From positions 616,823 to 680,822 of the forward strand of contig OZ025807.1 of the NCBI GenBank assembly GCA_964019425.1: DNA of 64,000 bases, given 5' to 3'. Shown here one piece after another: positions 1 to 9,742 of the stretch. Every line of letters begins with the position of its first letter. Position 1 is the first letter of the stretch. The notes under the pieces are model-generated. The model was not told where the DNA came from. It made no database searches and saw only the letters and a program-made list of their open reading frames with translations. The DNA comes from Flectonema sp. DT1601. Its lineage: Eukaryota > Euglenozoa > Diplonemea > Diplonemida > Diplonemidae. Position numbers and translations under genes: made by a program.

Positions 1-1173
1 GGCCCTTGACAAGTTCCGCACACGAGCAGTTGACATCCTAGTTACTACAGAAGTTGCTGCTAGAGGACTTGACATAGCAGGAGTACGAACTGTTATAAAT
101 TACGATCTCCCAGCTGACATCACGGGATACGTTCATCGTGTTGGTAGAACCGCGAGAATTGGAAATATTGGGAGAGCTGTTTCATTTGTGGGTGAGAAGA
201 ATTTAGTTCTCATGAAGAAAGTCGTCAAACTTTCAAAATCACAAATTGGTTCTTCCGCTACGTCAAAAATACGTCGTCGTGTGATAGAAGATGACCGCGT
301 GTCTGCGATGGACAGAAAAGTAAAATCGATGAGTGAAAAACTTCGCGAACGTGTGACCCACAAAGCCATGGAACGCGAACTAGCAAACGCCGAACGCAAA
401 GTCTCAAAACAACAAAACACTGTTAAGTTTATGGCTGAAATTCAAGCGAGGTATCCAAATTACTTTTATTTATATTTTATATCAACGTTGTTACTGTTTT
501 TATAAAACAACAACAATCACAACATAATTAACACAGACCAAAGGCCACCTGGTTCTCAACAGAATCAGAGAAGAAATCCCTCCGTAAGAGAGACAAGTCT
601 CAAATAGAGATTTCTTCAGGTTTAGATGACCTCGACGAATACGTCACTGGTGGACTCCCTAACGCATTTCACGCTGAGAAGAAGAGAAAGCAGGGTGATC
701 CTGGATCTAAGGTATGCTATTGAACTTTCGGTAATTATTTATATTCTATTATTTTCATCACATAAAACAAACAAACAGATGGACCGCATGGAAGAACAAG
801 CCAGAAAGGTTAAGGAAACAGCTCCTACAAACGATAAATACGGTAAGATATACCAACCTGCAAAGTTCGAAAAGCTACGTGGAAAATCGATGAGAAAAGC
901 AAATGTAACCGAGTACAGGGCTCAACGTAAAGAAAAAATGTTGGAAAAGGTGTGTTTTTTTTTTTCTTTTTCAAACAAAAAATAAAAACAAAAAATCAAC
1001 AACAACAACAACAACAACAACAACAAACAATAATACCACAGCTTGCGAAGGCTGAAAACAGTCGCAAGGGAACCAATAAGAAGTCAGGAAAAGAGCGTAA
1101 GAAGGAGTGGAGCTTTAAGGAACGCAAGGGTGTTTCCTTTAAATCGAAGAAGAAGTACAAAAGACATAAGTAA
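1..1173 (+). CDS. DEAD-box RNA helicase, DDX27/Drs1-like, C-terminal part (5' end outside window)
   Basis: Probably a nucleolar RNA helicase for large-subunit pre-rRNA maturation. The reading frame starts at base 2. It shows helicase motif V ([12 protein letters not shown]), then motif VI ([10 protein letters not shown]), then a Lys/Arg-rich tail. The tail includes TWFSTESEK, which resembles the WFQTEKEK-type stretch of DDX27/Drs1 and is the main reason for that subfamily call. I read four exons: 2-450, 537-711, 779-949 and 1042-1173. Joined, they give 308 residues in one frame ending KKYKRHK. All three introns are GT..CAG, and two of them break the frame if left in. The Walker motifs and DEAD box lie upstream of the window, so the start is unseen. 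Another DEAD-box subfamily is possible but less likely. Confidence 0.88.
451..536 (+). other. cis-spliced intron, 86 bp (helicase gene)
   Basis: It starts GTATCC and ends ACACAG. Removing it joins ...IQA to [11 protein letters not shown] in frame. If it is retained, translation stops within it. Confidence 0.85.
712..778 (+). other. cis-spliced intron, 67 bp (helicase gene)
   Basis: It starts GTATGC and ends AAACAG. Removing it joins GDPGSK to [10 protein letters not shown] in phase 0; its length is not a multiple of three. Confidence 0.85.
950..1041 (+). other. cis-spliced intron, 92 bp, with CAA repeat (helicase gene)
   Basis: It starts GTGTGT and ends CCACAG. It contains a T-run near the donor and a CAA trinucleotide repeat from about 996 to 1026. 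Removing it joins KEKMLEK to [10 protein letters not shown] in phase 0. Confidence 0.82.
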
Positions 1174-1649
1174 ACTAACTAATTACTGTTTGCTATTTGT
1201 TGTTTGTACCATTCATTTTTTTATGACAACTACTATTTTTTTTTGTGAAATACTTGTTGAGGCAATTTATATTTAAAAGACGAGAGTCCACCTCAATGTG
1301 AATCAGTGCAATCTTTCTTACGGTCAATATATATTCATTACCCTTCTGTTTTTACTTTTTTTTTTTTTTTTTTTTCCATCATTTTTTTTGGTTGCACATC
1401 GCTGAATCACAGCGACGTTCCTGTCCCTCAGAGTTTATGTATTTGAGGGAAATAAGAAAGTACTTATTATCATGTCTGTTTGTTAAGTATTCGATGCCAA
1501 ATTACTTAAAGAAAATTTTATTCATCTCTCCTCCTCATCAGCGATTTCTTCGAAGTATGCCTGTCTCATTGGGTTAAAAGTTATTATTATGTGTGTTGTA
1601 TGTAACTGAAAAAAAATTTATTTATTTATTTCAGGTTTTTTTTAGTAGG
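1174..1649. other. intergenic, T-rich, acceptor-like ends
   Basis: No gene is supported here. There is a T-run at about 1357-1375. Two acceptor-like sites, a T-rich tract with CAG at 1632-1634 and a T-run with TAG at 1642-1644, lie just before the next start. Confidence 0.5.
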
Positions 1650-2795
1650 ATGTTGGTAGTTATTTGTTTGGTACTACTGGAGTGTGTCTTGTGTTCACTT
1701 GCAGTGGAAGAGTGTTCTTCAATTTCAGTTGTTGAGGAACAGTTGCTTAAGAAACATCCTCAAAACATCAAAGGGTACGAAGCGATAGGAGACGAGTTGC
1801 ATTCCCTACGACACTACGAAAGAGCACTCCACTATCACAAAATGGTTTTAAAAAAAAATACTGACGTATTATCACTGGTCGCAGTGGCGACCGATTTAAA
1901 AAAATTACATCAATACAACGAAGCACTCTCTGAGCTACAACGATTACCCCCGACAGTATTAAAAGTGAAGGATGTCGCTCTCTTTAAAGCTTCCTTACTT
2001 GACTGTGCAGGTAATTATAACGAAGCGTTTAAGCTAGCCTGGTCAACCGAATCATCGGAAAGGACACTCCGAGATCAGCTTGCTGTGATTGATTACTTAG
2101 ATCATTCGATTCCACATTCTAAAAATAAAAATCAATTAGACAAAAGAATTATAAAAAGAGAAACATTAATATCGAAGTTGGTATCTCAAGGAGTTGTTCA
2201 TCGACACCAACTTGTTCCTGATTATAATAAAAATATAAAAAGTGAAAAAGCAGTTTATGATGATTGGGAACAACGATGGGGTCATCTATACAGCGAACTG
2301 GTTACTTTACTGCGAAATTGGAGCAACAGACTACTAACGGAGTTTAAAAGCTTAAAGAAGATGAATCTATTAGAGAGTGACGATGAATGTATTGGTGCAG
2401 GATGGGATCGATACGAAGTCAATCCATCCTGGCGTCCATTACCTTCTGACTGCAGCACCATTCCCTCACCATTGGCTTGTGTATTAATGGAACATATCAC
2501 TAAATTGTCATCAGAAATTCCAAAATTAAAAGTAATTAGAGCATCCTACAGTTCGATTCCTGCTGAAGCTCATATTCGACCTCACTACGGGGTTACTAAT
2601 GGTCAGTTAAAATTTCATCTTGGTTTGGACATCCCTGGCAACTGTGCTGCAATTAGAGTCAACGATACGATAGCACATTGGACTGAAGGTGACGTTATAA
2701 TGATTGATGACTCATTTAGTCATGAGGTTTGGAATAATTGCTCTCGTAGGAGGACTGTTTTTCAGGTGGTAGTCGTACACCCTGACATTGCATAA
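1650..2795 (+). CDS. secreted TPR protein with aspartyl/asparaginyl beta-hydroxylase domain
   Basis: The 381-residue product begins with a hydrophobic signal peptide (MLVVICLVLLECVLC). TPR-like helical pairs follow at about 40-170, including YERALHYHKMVLKK and YNEALSELQRLP. The last 120 residues form an ASPH-type 2-oxoglutarate/Fe(II) oxygenase domain. HIRPHYGVTNGQLKFHLGL at about 307-325 carries an HxxPH iron-site motif, and DDSFSHEVWN at about 352-361 is followed by an Arg that should bind 2-oxoglutarate. All key residues are present. The family hydroxylates Asp/Asn in secretory-pathway proteins, and TPR plus hydroxylase is the animal ASPH layout, though here I see no membrane anchor beyond the signal. 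I chose this ATG because it follows the T-rich AG acceptors and opens the signal peptide. Confidence 0.85.
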   Translation: MLVVICLVLLECVLCSLAVEECSSISVVEEQLLKKHPQNIKGYEAIGDELHSLRHYERALHYHKMVLKKNTDVLSLVAVATDLKKLHQYNEALSELQRLPPTVLKVKDVALFKASLLDCAGNYNEAFKLAWSTESSERTLRDQLAVIDYLDHSIPHSKNKNQLDKRIIKRETLISKLVSQGVVHRHQLVPDYNKNIKSEKAVYDDWEQRWGHLYSELVTLLRNWSNRLLTEFKSLKKMNLLESDDECIGAGWDRYEVNPSWRPLPSDCSTIPSPLACVLMEHITKLSSEIPKLKVIRASYSSIPAEAHIRPHYGVTNGQLKFHLGLDIPGNCAAIRVNDTIAHWTEGDVIMIDDSFSHEVWNNCSRRRTVFQVVVVHPDIA

Positions 2796-3159
2796 TACCA
2801 ACGTGACTTTTGTGATTGGATGCTGTTGAGCAGTTTGAGCTACCGATAGCCGTATTCCTGTATTTCACTTTAATGTATCAAACTTAAATTACCTTCTCGT
2901 CACTCGTCACAATTTCCATTCTCACAGTATCACAATATAATCTGACACTTGCCATGTGTCTGTGCGAGTAGTTGCAGTGATGGAAACTACACAGAATAAC
3001 TTATCATCTTTTCCGCTACCGCCAACAACAACGGAAGGCCGCTGGCGCTATTCTCGCCATGGCCGCCGCTTCCCTTCTTTCGTTTTTGGTGATAGGCGCA
3101 TTAATAAATAATTCTATTCGACAGGATAATTATATCCCTCCCCCCGATACTCTCTCAAC
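2796..3159. other. intergenic, with locally GC-rich patch
   Basis: Mostly unremarkable. A GC-richer patch at about 3035-3080 holds a possible short ORF (described separately). Acceptor-like AGs follow pyrimidine-rich sequence at about 2927 and 3124. Confidence 0.4.
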
Positions 3160-3163
3160 ATGA
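3059..3163 (+). CDS. possible short upstream ORF, 34 residues, hydrophobic
   Basis: It starts at ATG in a GCC-ATG-G context and reads MAAASLLSFLVIGALINNS, then a polar tail to a stop that overlaps the next gene's ATG (ATGA). It looks like a short secreted or membrane peptide, or a regulatory upstream ORF. It would be outside the mRNA if the acceptor near 3124 is used, and inside it if the one near 2927 is used. No homology can be judged at this length. Confidence 0.22.
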   Translation: MAAASLLSFLVIGALINNSIRQDNYIPPPDTLST

Positions 3164-3834
3164 AGACGATAACATTAATAATAATGGCAACCATCACAAC
3201 TGTTTGTGAGGGAGTTATAACGGGGCCAACTATTTACCTAAACTCAGAACGCATATCACCGTTGGTAGTTGAGAGATCACCGAGGGTAACGTTAGCAAGT
3301 GGTTCAGAACTTATCCACATTCCCAGAATGATGGGAGAATATTACTTTCCTATTGAAGAAGCAGGAACAGGTGATGATATAGACTTACGCTGCATGCAGA
3401 ACATTGGTGTTGTTAAGGATTGTATTTTTTACATTAATATTTATCAGTGTCCTAGATGTTCATCACCTGTAAATGGTGAGCTACCAGCTAGTCTGACATT
3501 AGCTGGTTATGATGCAGGGTCTTGCTCACCTGGTTATAGACATCAGTTAACAGGTGACTTCATTCATCCGATGGTTACGTTTAGTGTTCCTGTTGCTGCG
3601 GGACAGTCAGTTTCACTGCCGACTCTCGGTAAAGATCTCTCTTTTTTTGCAATCTTCGCAGCAACGTTCTTGCCGTGTCAGTCGCGTGCATCATCATCAT
3701 GCGCAGAGCCGTCGATTTGTACACTTAATGGCTCTGAGTGTGTGGTTGCAAAGTTCTGTCCTTCAACTGGTAGTACCATGAGAGGACCAAGTGCTAGAAG
3801 TTGTCCTACGAAATGTTTGGTTAATTTGGTGTGA
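3160..3834 (+). CDS. secreted Cys-rich protein, diverged relative of the 10-21 kb array
   Basis: The 224-residue product opens with a signal peptide (MKTITLIIMATITTVCEG). I do not recognise a named domain. Its middle aligns by eye with the array proteins: a beta-rich stretch ending DLRC, then DCIFYINIYQCPRC, then GYDAGSCSP at about 117-125. The array has LTCC, ECEFWVTMYVCKEC and GWDAGSCSP in the same order and similar spacing. A Cys-rich tail follows in both. It lacks the array's N-terminal half (about 130 residues), so it may be a one-module form. Its codons are AT-rich like the other neighbours, unlike the array. Function unknown; likely secreted or on the surface. Confidence 0.75.
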   Translation: MKTITLIIMATITTVCEGVITGPTIYLNSERISPLVVERSPRVTLASGSELIHIPRMMGEYYFPIEEAGTGDDIDLRCMQNIGVVKDCIFYINIYQCPRCSSPVNGELPASLTLAGYDAGSCSPGYRHQLTGDFIHPMVTFSVPVAAGQSVSLPTLGKDLSFFAIFAATFLPCQSRASSSCAEPSICTLNGSECVVAKFCPSTGSTMRGPSARSCPTKCLVNLV

Positions 3835-4450
3835 TTGGTCTGATTGGTATTCCTGTTGAGGTCACATAGAAGAGTAAGTCGTTTAGTTGTGATCTTTTAA
3901 CTCTTCTAATTTATTAAAGAATCTATTTTTTATTTGTGGGAGTCACTTGAATAAAAGTTATGATTCCCTAAAATTTCTTTCTTTTTATTCGTTCCGTTCT
4001 TGATAACAAGCAATCCACCTTCAGATTTAGTAGACAAGGAGCTACCTTGTGTGTTGACTGACTGAAATCCCTTCGGTCAGCAGCTATCCAAAAGGCTTCC
4101 TTTCCCTCTCCTCCTCAATTAATATTTTTTTATAAAACATCATAACTTAGTAACTACATCCTAGTCTTGGTAATTAGAATGCTTCAGTCACAATAATTGA
4201 CTGACTGACTTCTACACCATAACTGATGATGAGAGAATAGAGGTAAAGAGGTATATGGATTACTCTCGAAACCTGAATAGTTACTTTAAAAGGCTAGGTT
4301 ACCTAGTCACTACTCTGATACAATGTATTTTATGTACAAAACCGAACAATTGAGCCCTTTCTTTTTTCTTTTGCCTTACAGCGTAGCCTAGATGACTGAT
4401 CTAGGAATCTACCTTTTCCCTCTCTGTTTTCACTCTACCTTTCCTTTTTT

Positions 4451-4545
4451 TTTAAACGTACCTTTTTTTTTGATTAACAAGACTAATAGCTTTTAGTCAA
4501 GTACTTGATATTTTGTTTTAATAACTAAAGTTGTACTGTTTTTTT
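4451..4545 (+). repeat. dispersed repeat R3, copy 1
   Basis: It has the order AAACGTA, poly(T), TTTGATTAACAA, ATA, GTACTTGATATT, AAAGTTGT, ACTGTTTTT. The same order and strand appear near 25545-25630 and 30264-30391, with scattered substitutions. Family unknown. Confidence 0.5.
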
Positions 4546-4927
4546 TTTTTTAACGTTTGTTAAAAGCTTCCTCTCTTACTACTTGCAGGGCCGTCCCCCT
4601 ACCTTTACGGGTTTTAATCCGGATTGGTTTCCCTTCAGACAAGTTTCGATTTATTGTGACGCTTCTTACTGTGAAATGACTGTTTCGATAAGCAAAAGGT
4701 GGCTATACTGTCTTTTATATCAATTACCCCATTTACTGTTTTTTTTGTGTTTGCGTGTTAGAAATCACTAGTCACATGCAGCAAAACGAAAATGCCAAAA
4801 AAACCGAAAGTTTTTTTTTTTTTTTTTTTTTTTTAATATTGTAGACGATATGTGATAAATCAGTATCACTTATATCTCCTCATCCCGTTTGATCATTTTT
4901 ATTTTATTTTTTTATATTTTTTTCCTT

Positions 4928-5035
4928 CCCTGTTTAGTCTCTTGGGCAAGGTGGACAACTGAGAATCCTTCCAATCAAAATTATACAAATCTGATCTTCG
5001 TGACTACCAGCAGTCATCTGTTCTTGACTTTGCTA
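4928..5035 (+). repeat. dispersed repeat R1, diverged copy
   Basis: It shares CCTGTTTAG, GGGCAAGGTGG, AATCTTCGTGACT-like and CAGTCATC-like words, in order, with the fuller copies at 5447 and 32975. Similarity is weaker, so this is a tentative member. Confidence 0.35.
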
Positions 5036-5446
5036 ACGAGTTCGCCTTCTGACTATAAAAAATATAAAATACAGGTTTGAAGATTATTGTATTCTATCAG
5101 TGTTTGATTTCTCCGTCGGTGTTAAAAAAAAAAAAGAAAACGAGCAACGATTGTTCAACAAAATTATTGAACAAGGGAATTATACTCGTCAGTTATGATG
5201 GGGAACACGAGCTCCGATTTTTTGAAAATAGAAATAATATAAAAATCCGAAAATTATATAGAGGATTAAAACTTTTTTTTTTATTTTATTTTATAATAAT
5301 GTTGATTTAGCTCAACTTATTTAGCTACTGTTAACTTTGGCAGAAATGAATATATTTCCTTTTTTTTCTCTCTTTTTGCCTTTAACAAGTACCAAGAGTC
5401 CCAGATCATTTCTCTTTTGTTTTCTTTAGTTGTTTACAACCTGTTA

Positions 5447-5582
5447 GCCTCTGGGCAAGGTGGAGGCTGGAAGTCGATCACTTCCAGCCAATACTATGAA
5501 ACTACAATCTTCGCGATTGAGTCCTTACTGATGCGGACTACCCAGACCCCTCGTAGTCATCAGTTTGTATTTTGATAACTAA
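5447..5582 (+). repeat. dispersed repeat R1, copy 1
   Basis: Shared words with 32975-33105, in the same order: CCTGTTAGC, GGGCAAGGTGG, TCGATCACTTCCAGCC, AAACTACAATCTTCGC, TCCTTACTGATG, CCAGACCCCTCGTAGT, ATCAGTT, GTATTTT. It is noncoding in both copies. I cannot assign a transposon family. Confidence 0.7.
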
Positions 5583-5584
5583 AC

Positions 5585-5670
5585 TAAGAGCTGAAAGGAA
5601 TGTTGGGCGACCCACATGTAAACCTCCGCTAGCTTTATTAGTTTAAGTCGGGTCGGTTCACAGTTTCATG
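5585..5670 (+). repeat. dispersed repeat R2, copy 1
   Basis: Shares TAAGAGCT, GAATGTTGGGC, GTAAACCTC, TAGCTTTATTAGTTTAAGTC and GGTTCAC with 30151-30231. A shortened version lies near 52001-52065. Confidence 0.65.
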
Positions 5671-5918
5671 ACACAAAACGAAAACATCATTATTATTTTA
5701 TTACTTTTTTTAAATAGCTGAGTGGTTTAAATTATTATTATTATTATCTTTTTTTTATAGTAATGTCGGGAACAACAATACTAAAAAAACTAACACACCG
5801 TCCTCAGTGTTGGTTGTTTTACGAGTTTTAGCAAGTGAGGTTTTATGTTTCTTTTTTTTTCTTTTTTCCCTTGTTCCTTTCGTTCTTTTTTTATTCAAAC
5901 CAGAAACTAATTATCAAC

Positions 5919-7295
5919 ATGACAAGTGTTATCGAAATTAGAAATATCTGTTTTAATTATTTATTAGGATCGATGAGACAGGAGAAGGCTCCTCCAGCGG
6001 CAGACTCAATGCGAATGGTTGGCATCATTTATGATGCTTGCAGTTCACGTGATAAGAATCAAAGACAGATTGTTGAAAAAATGTTTGAGAATATCATATC
6101 TGAAATTGTAAATAAGGAACTTCCAACTCAAGAGCAATGTCGAATTATCGATAAAACTACAGCAAAACTTTTACGAGGTTCTGTCGCTTCATCGTTGTTA
6201 AATATGGCAGTGAGGATTGCAGGGTATGATCAACCAAAACCCGTCAAAGAAAATATTATTTCAGAACGACAAGAATTTTTAATAAAAACGGCAACGCCGT
6301 TACTATCAAGACAGGATCCTCGGTTTAGCGTCATGCGTATTGATGCCGATGATTTTTGGATTCTTCACAAAGACTACCTGCCTGAGAATTGTTCTCATCA
6401 ACCATCCGTATCAACACATGACATTGACGGCAATACAATCTCTGTTATAAACAATTTCATATCAGTCGCAGAATGCAACTGGTGGTCAGATACTGTTTTT
6501 AATTCAGGTCATCCTACTAATTTAGATCAAGAATTTCCAACGTGGTATCGATCTGGTGAAAGACTTCTTTTAAAGTCAAAAACAACATCAAATCGGTTTT
6601 TTGAACTAATCAACTCACTGAAACTTCAATTCAAATCACACACTCCGTTGGGAATTGGAGTTGAGTCTGGCAACTGGAAACCAAATTCGATAAATGAGGC
6701 ATTTCGTTTGATAAAATATTCAAAAAATAATTTTTTTTCCGTTCACAGAGATGCGAATCATAATAAAAATCCAAACTTGAGAAGTTCAAAAACGATAATG
6801 ATTTATTTAAATGATGATTTCGAAGGAGGTGATTTAGTTTTTACGAAACAAAAAGAACACCAACCTGGAAGCGAATCAACCAAAAGATTCGTTAAAAAAA
6901 CAATACATGATTGGCCAGAAGTCTCTAACCCACCTGAATGGAAGCAAAACACACCTGAAGAATCCCTTAGAATCTCACCGGTTAAGGGACAAGCTGTCAT
7001 TTTCGATCATCATTTAATACATTATGCGGAAAAAGTTATCGAAGGAGAGAAATTCATTCTTCGATCTGATCTGATGTCTTATCTTCCCTCAACTGAATAT
7101 CCGGAATTTGGTGAAATTTGGAAAGCATCACTCTCTGAATCAGACCAAGCTATTCTCCCTTTAATCCGATCAATTAGCGATGCTGCTGAGGGTGCTGAAC
7201 GTGAAGGTCACTTAAACAAGTCGCAACAATTATTTGATATTTTACTCGAAATGAGATTAACATACTCGTCATGTTTTGTAGAAAACGGACCTTAA
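5919..7295 (+). CDS. 2-oxoglutarate/Fe(II) oxygenase, prolyl-4-hydroxylase-like
   Basis: The 458-residue product is a likely dioxygenase. The C-terminal half has the P4H-type core: HRDANHNKN at about 276 supplies the HxD iron ligands. SKTIMIYLNDDFEGGDLVF is the typical strand pair, and VIFDHHLIHYAEKV at about 360-373 supplies the distal His. RSDLMSY follows with the Arg that should bind 2-oxoglutarate. The first 200 residues are helical and unrecognised. No signal peptide is visible from this ATG, so it is probably cytosolic. This start follows an acceptor-like tract ending at 5902; an upstream in-frame GTG is only a read into that tract. Substrate unknown. Confidence 0.82.
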   Translation: MTSVIEIRNICFNYLLGSMRQEKAPPAADSMRMVGIIYDACSSRDKNQRQIVEKMFENIISEIVNKELPTQEQCRIIDKTTAKLLRGSVASSLLNMAVRIAGYDQPKPVKENIISERQEFLIKTATPLLSRQDPRFSVMRIDADDFWILHKDYLPENCSHQPSVSTHDIDGNTISVINNFISVAECNWWSDTVFNSGHPTNLDQEFPTWYRSGERLLLKSKTTSNRFFELINSLKLQFKSHTPLGIGVESGNWKPNSINEAFRLIKYSKNNFFSVHRDANHNKNPNLRSSKTIMIYLNDDFEGGDLVFTKQKEHQPGSESTKRFVKKTIHDWPEVSNPPEWKQNTPEESLRISPVKGQAVIFDHHLIHYAEKVIEGEKFILRSDLMSYLPSTEYPEFGEIWKASLSESDQAILPLIRSISDAAEGAEREGHLNKSQQLFDILLEMRLTYSSCFVENGP

Positions 7296-7436
7296 CTTTT
7301 CACCACATAGTTCACATCTATCTTTATACACAAATCTAGCCCGTTATACTGTGTTGGTTATAATTCAAATGGACTACGTGAGATTGTTGTTTGTTTTGTA
7401 ATTTAATTACTTTATATTTTCTACCAGATCAATCTC

Positions 7437-7757
7437 ATGGGAAATGTAAAGCGTCGGAAGGCTGATCAACAGTACTGGTCACGTGATATGGAGAGAAAAG
7501 GATTAGTATTGATGAGTGAATTACAGCCATACTGTGGAAGTAAGGATGTAGTTAGAATTGCGAAGAGTATTAGTGACATATCTGGTAATCATTGTTGTCT
7601 TTCTTGTGGTTTAATTTTTGATGCTGAAAACTCATCAGAGCATTCTCACACTTGTGCGGAACATGCGGTTTTTTCTCATCTTCCAGCTGGGTGGGAGAAG
7701 TGCCTACCTCATCTGATTCCATCAACATTTGTTATGAAGACTAACATCAGTCGGTGA
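7437..7757 (+). CDS. small zinc-finger-like protein
   Basis: A 106-residue basic protein. I do not recognise the family. CLSCG at 54-58, followed by HSHTCAEH at 69-76, could bind one zinc ion (C54, C57 and two of H69/H71/C73/H76), resembling a C2H2-type finger with a long loop. The N-terminus is Lys/Arg-rich (VKRRK). The start follows a T-rich tract ending CCAG at 7426, leaving a 10-base leader. The gene lies 141 bp after the oxygenase gene and 155 bp before the next. The finger pattern and the close acceptor favour a real gene. Confidence 0.6.
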   Translation: MGNVKRRKADQQYWSRDMERKGLVLMSELQPYCGSKDVVRIAKSISDISGNHCCLSCGLIFDAENSSEHSHTCAEHAVFSHLPAGWEKCLPHLIPSTFVMKTNISR

Positions 7758-7912
7758 ATCACCTCTTTGATGGGTTTAATCCTCAGAAGGCAGAATTTAT
7801 TTTGTTAGAGTTATTATAGTCGAGGGTGTTTTTATGTGGTTTTATTATTATCTTTTTTTTTGTGTGCAGTCCCACTGGGAGGGAAGGGACAAAAAAAGAA
7901 AAAAAAAAAAAA

Positions 7913-9499
7913 ATGGAAATATTTATACGTGATTTTGCCGGCATAGAACACTCAGCAATAGTAATGCCGCACACGAAAGTTGGGTTGCTTTTGGAGCAGT
8001 TGGAATTCGAAGAGGGAATTGAACTGAAAGGAAAAGTTTTTTTATCCTTTGAAGGCGATCAAATCAAAGCAGACATTCTACTGGTGCAATTAGGTATTTG
8101 TGAGGGATGTGTCCTTGAAATGCAGCAAGACGAGCAGTACATAGCAACCCAGGTTCTTAAAACATATAAAAAGAATTCCTACAAAAGATTGATATCGGAA
8201 TGTAAAGACATGAAGTTCGTGACCGCTTTGGTAATTTCAGGTCATTTTAAAAAAAAATATAAATATTTCGTTTATTCTTTACTTAAAGTTGGTTTGTATG
8301 ATCTGGCTAAAACAGCACTGTCAAAAATAGATGCTAATGATAATTTTTGTTGTTTTAGTTTGCAAGTCAAAAATTTAGCAACCAAAGTCGGTTCAGGAAA
8401 CTTGGCGAAGTATGCCTTAAAATTAAACAGCAGTCAGGCTTTAGAAGTTGTTCTCTCGAGTAACTACGACATAAATCGGATAGTCGATAGTAGGTTAGAC
8501 TTGTTCGCTATTCAGTACTGCTCTCTTTCGATAATAAAAATAATAGACAAAACATGTCCCATTCTACTATCGTCGCATAATTTTTTTTTGTCGAGACTTC
8601 AATCAGCTTTTAGTAGTAAACCAGAAGAGAGATCAGAGATTGTGGTTTACGTTGTTGAATCTTATAATTTCAAACCGGGTGATTATTTCATATCCGATTC
8701 TATCATCAATGATTGTATTAAAAACGGTAATCCTCCAACACTAATTCTCGATGTTATCTCTTCCAAATTTAAAAATAATATTTGCAAACATATGCTATCC
8801 TCGACTCACTTATCGGACGAACAGCATGCCGCTTTGTTGATTTCTGGATTTGTAAAAAAGCAATCATTAAAATCAATAAAAACATCCTTGAAACGTCATT
8901 GTAGAGCTGGCAACTTCACAGCAGTTAAAGCAATTCTTCAAAGTGAGACGTATCTTCGATCTGATGTAAAAATTGCTTTGGAATGCATCATCGAGTTTAG
9001 TCAATTCGCAAAGTTTACTTGCGGTCGGTCTTTAAAAAAACATTTGGAAAATCCCTGTCACAGTGGCTGTATAAAAACCGTTGGAGATCCAGAAGGACTT
9101 ACAAACGCGTTTTATCCTTTATTCCATAATGGTGGCGGTAGGATTTCAGGTGCAGATATCGACCAACATGTGCAACAAACAGGTGCTGATCATCCGCTGA
9201 TCATAGCTTCAAGGTTTGGCAATTTAAAACTTCTAAAGTGGATGCTTGATGACCTCAGCCCTCCGGTTAATATTAATGTTTCGACATCTGCAAATACGAC
9301 AGCATTGTCAGTCGCCTGTACACTCGGTGATCCCGACGTCATCACCTTTTTATTACAAAGAAGAGCAGCGTATACGCACAGCGTTTATATGTCAGAACTT
9401 CGTTCTGGTTGGTTTCAGGTTTCAGACTTAATTTATTATTCAAATCTTAATAATACGTTTTGCAATTCCTACACAGACGTCTCTACCTGCTACGGATAA
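7913..9499 (+). CDS. protein with ubiquitin-like N-terminus and C-terminal ankyrin repeats
   Basis: A 528-residue product. Residues 1-75 look like a ubiquitin-type beta-grasp fold: MEIFIRDFAG, then KVFLSFEGDQIKADILLVQL, then GICEGCVLEM, following the ubiquitin order of strand, 'F.G..l..d..L...GI..G..l'. About 350 helical residues follow without a known domain. Ankyrin-like repeats appear at about 426-500 (HPLIIASRFGNLKLLKWML; TTALSVACTLGDPDVITFLL). The same 'FxGDxLxxxxLLxxLGIxxGxxL' head opens the LRR gene at 29036. The start follows an AG at 7869, and a nearly pure A-run lies directly before the ATG. Likely an adaptor or scaffold protein; role unknown. Confidence 0.7.
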   Translation: MEIFIRDFAGIEHSAIVMPHTKVGLLLEQLEFEEGIELKGKVFLSFEGDQIKADILLVQLGICEGCVLEMQQDEQYIATQVLKTYKKNSYKRLISECKDMKFVTALVISGHFKKKYKYFVYSLLKVGLYDLAKTALSKIDANDNFCCFSLQVKNLATKVGSGNLAKYALKLNSSQALEVVLSSNYDINRIVDSRLDLFAIQYCSLSIIKIIDKTCPILLSSHNFFLSRLQSAFSSKPEERSEIVVYVVESYNFKPGDYFISDSIINDCIKNGNPPTLILDVISSKFKNNICKHMLSSTHLSDEQHAALLISGFVKKQSLKSIKTSLKRHCRAGNFTAVKAILQSETYLRSDVKIALECIIEFSQFAKFTCGRSLKKHLENPCHSGCIKTVGDPEGLTNAFYPLFHNGGGRISGADIDQHVQQTGADHPLIIASRFGNLKLLKWMLDDLSPPVNINVSTSANTTALSVACTLGDPDVITFLLQRRAAYTHSVYMSELRSGWFQVSDLIYYSNLNNTFCNSYTDVSTCYG

Positions 9500-9707
9500 T
9501 CGATTGTATTATCAAGGGACGTGAATAGTGAAAATTCACCATCCGCTTCCTGTGAGTAGTTGTGTCTCCTGGTTCTCTTTCTCAGAATAATTAGTCTAGG
9601 ATTCTCCCCTTGCCATGGCACCTTTCTGGATAGCGAACGGTACTTTATCTTCGCAAACCGTGAATTGTGGGATTTATATTTTCAAAGGGGTCGAATGGTC
9701 TTTTTTA

Positions 9708-9742
<35 letters not shown>

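Larger units (their letters stand above)
3835..5918. other. long intergenic stretch with dispersed repeats
   Basis: About 2.1 kb without a supported gene. It holds four segments that recur elsewhere in the window (near 4451, 4928, 5447 and 5585; see repeat entries), plus long T-runs near 4809-4833. A pyrimidine-rich acceptor with AG at 5901-5902 precedes the next start. Confidence 0.55.
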
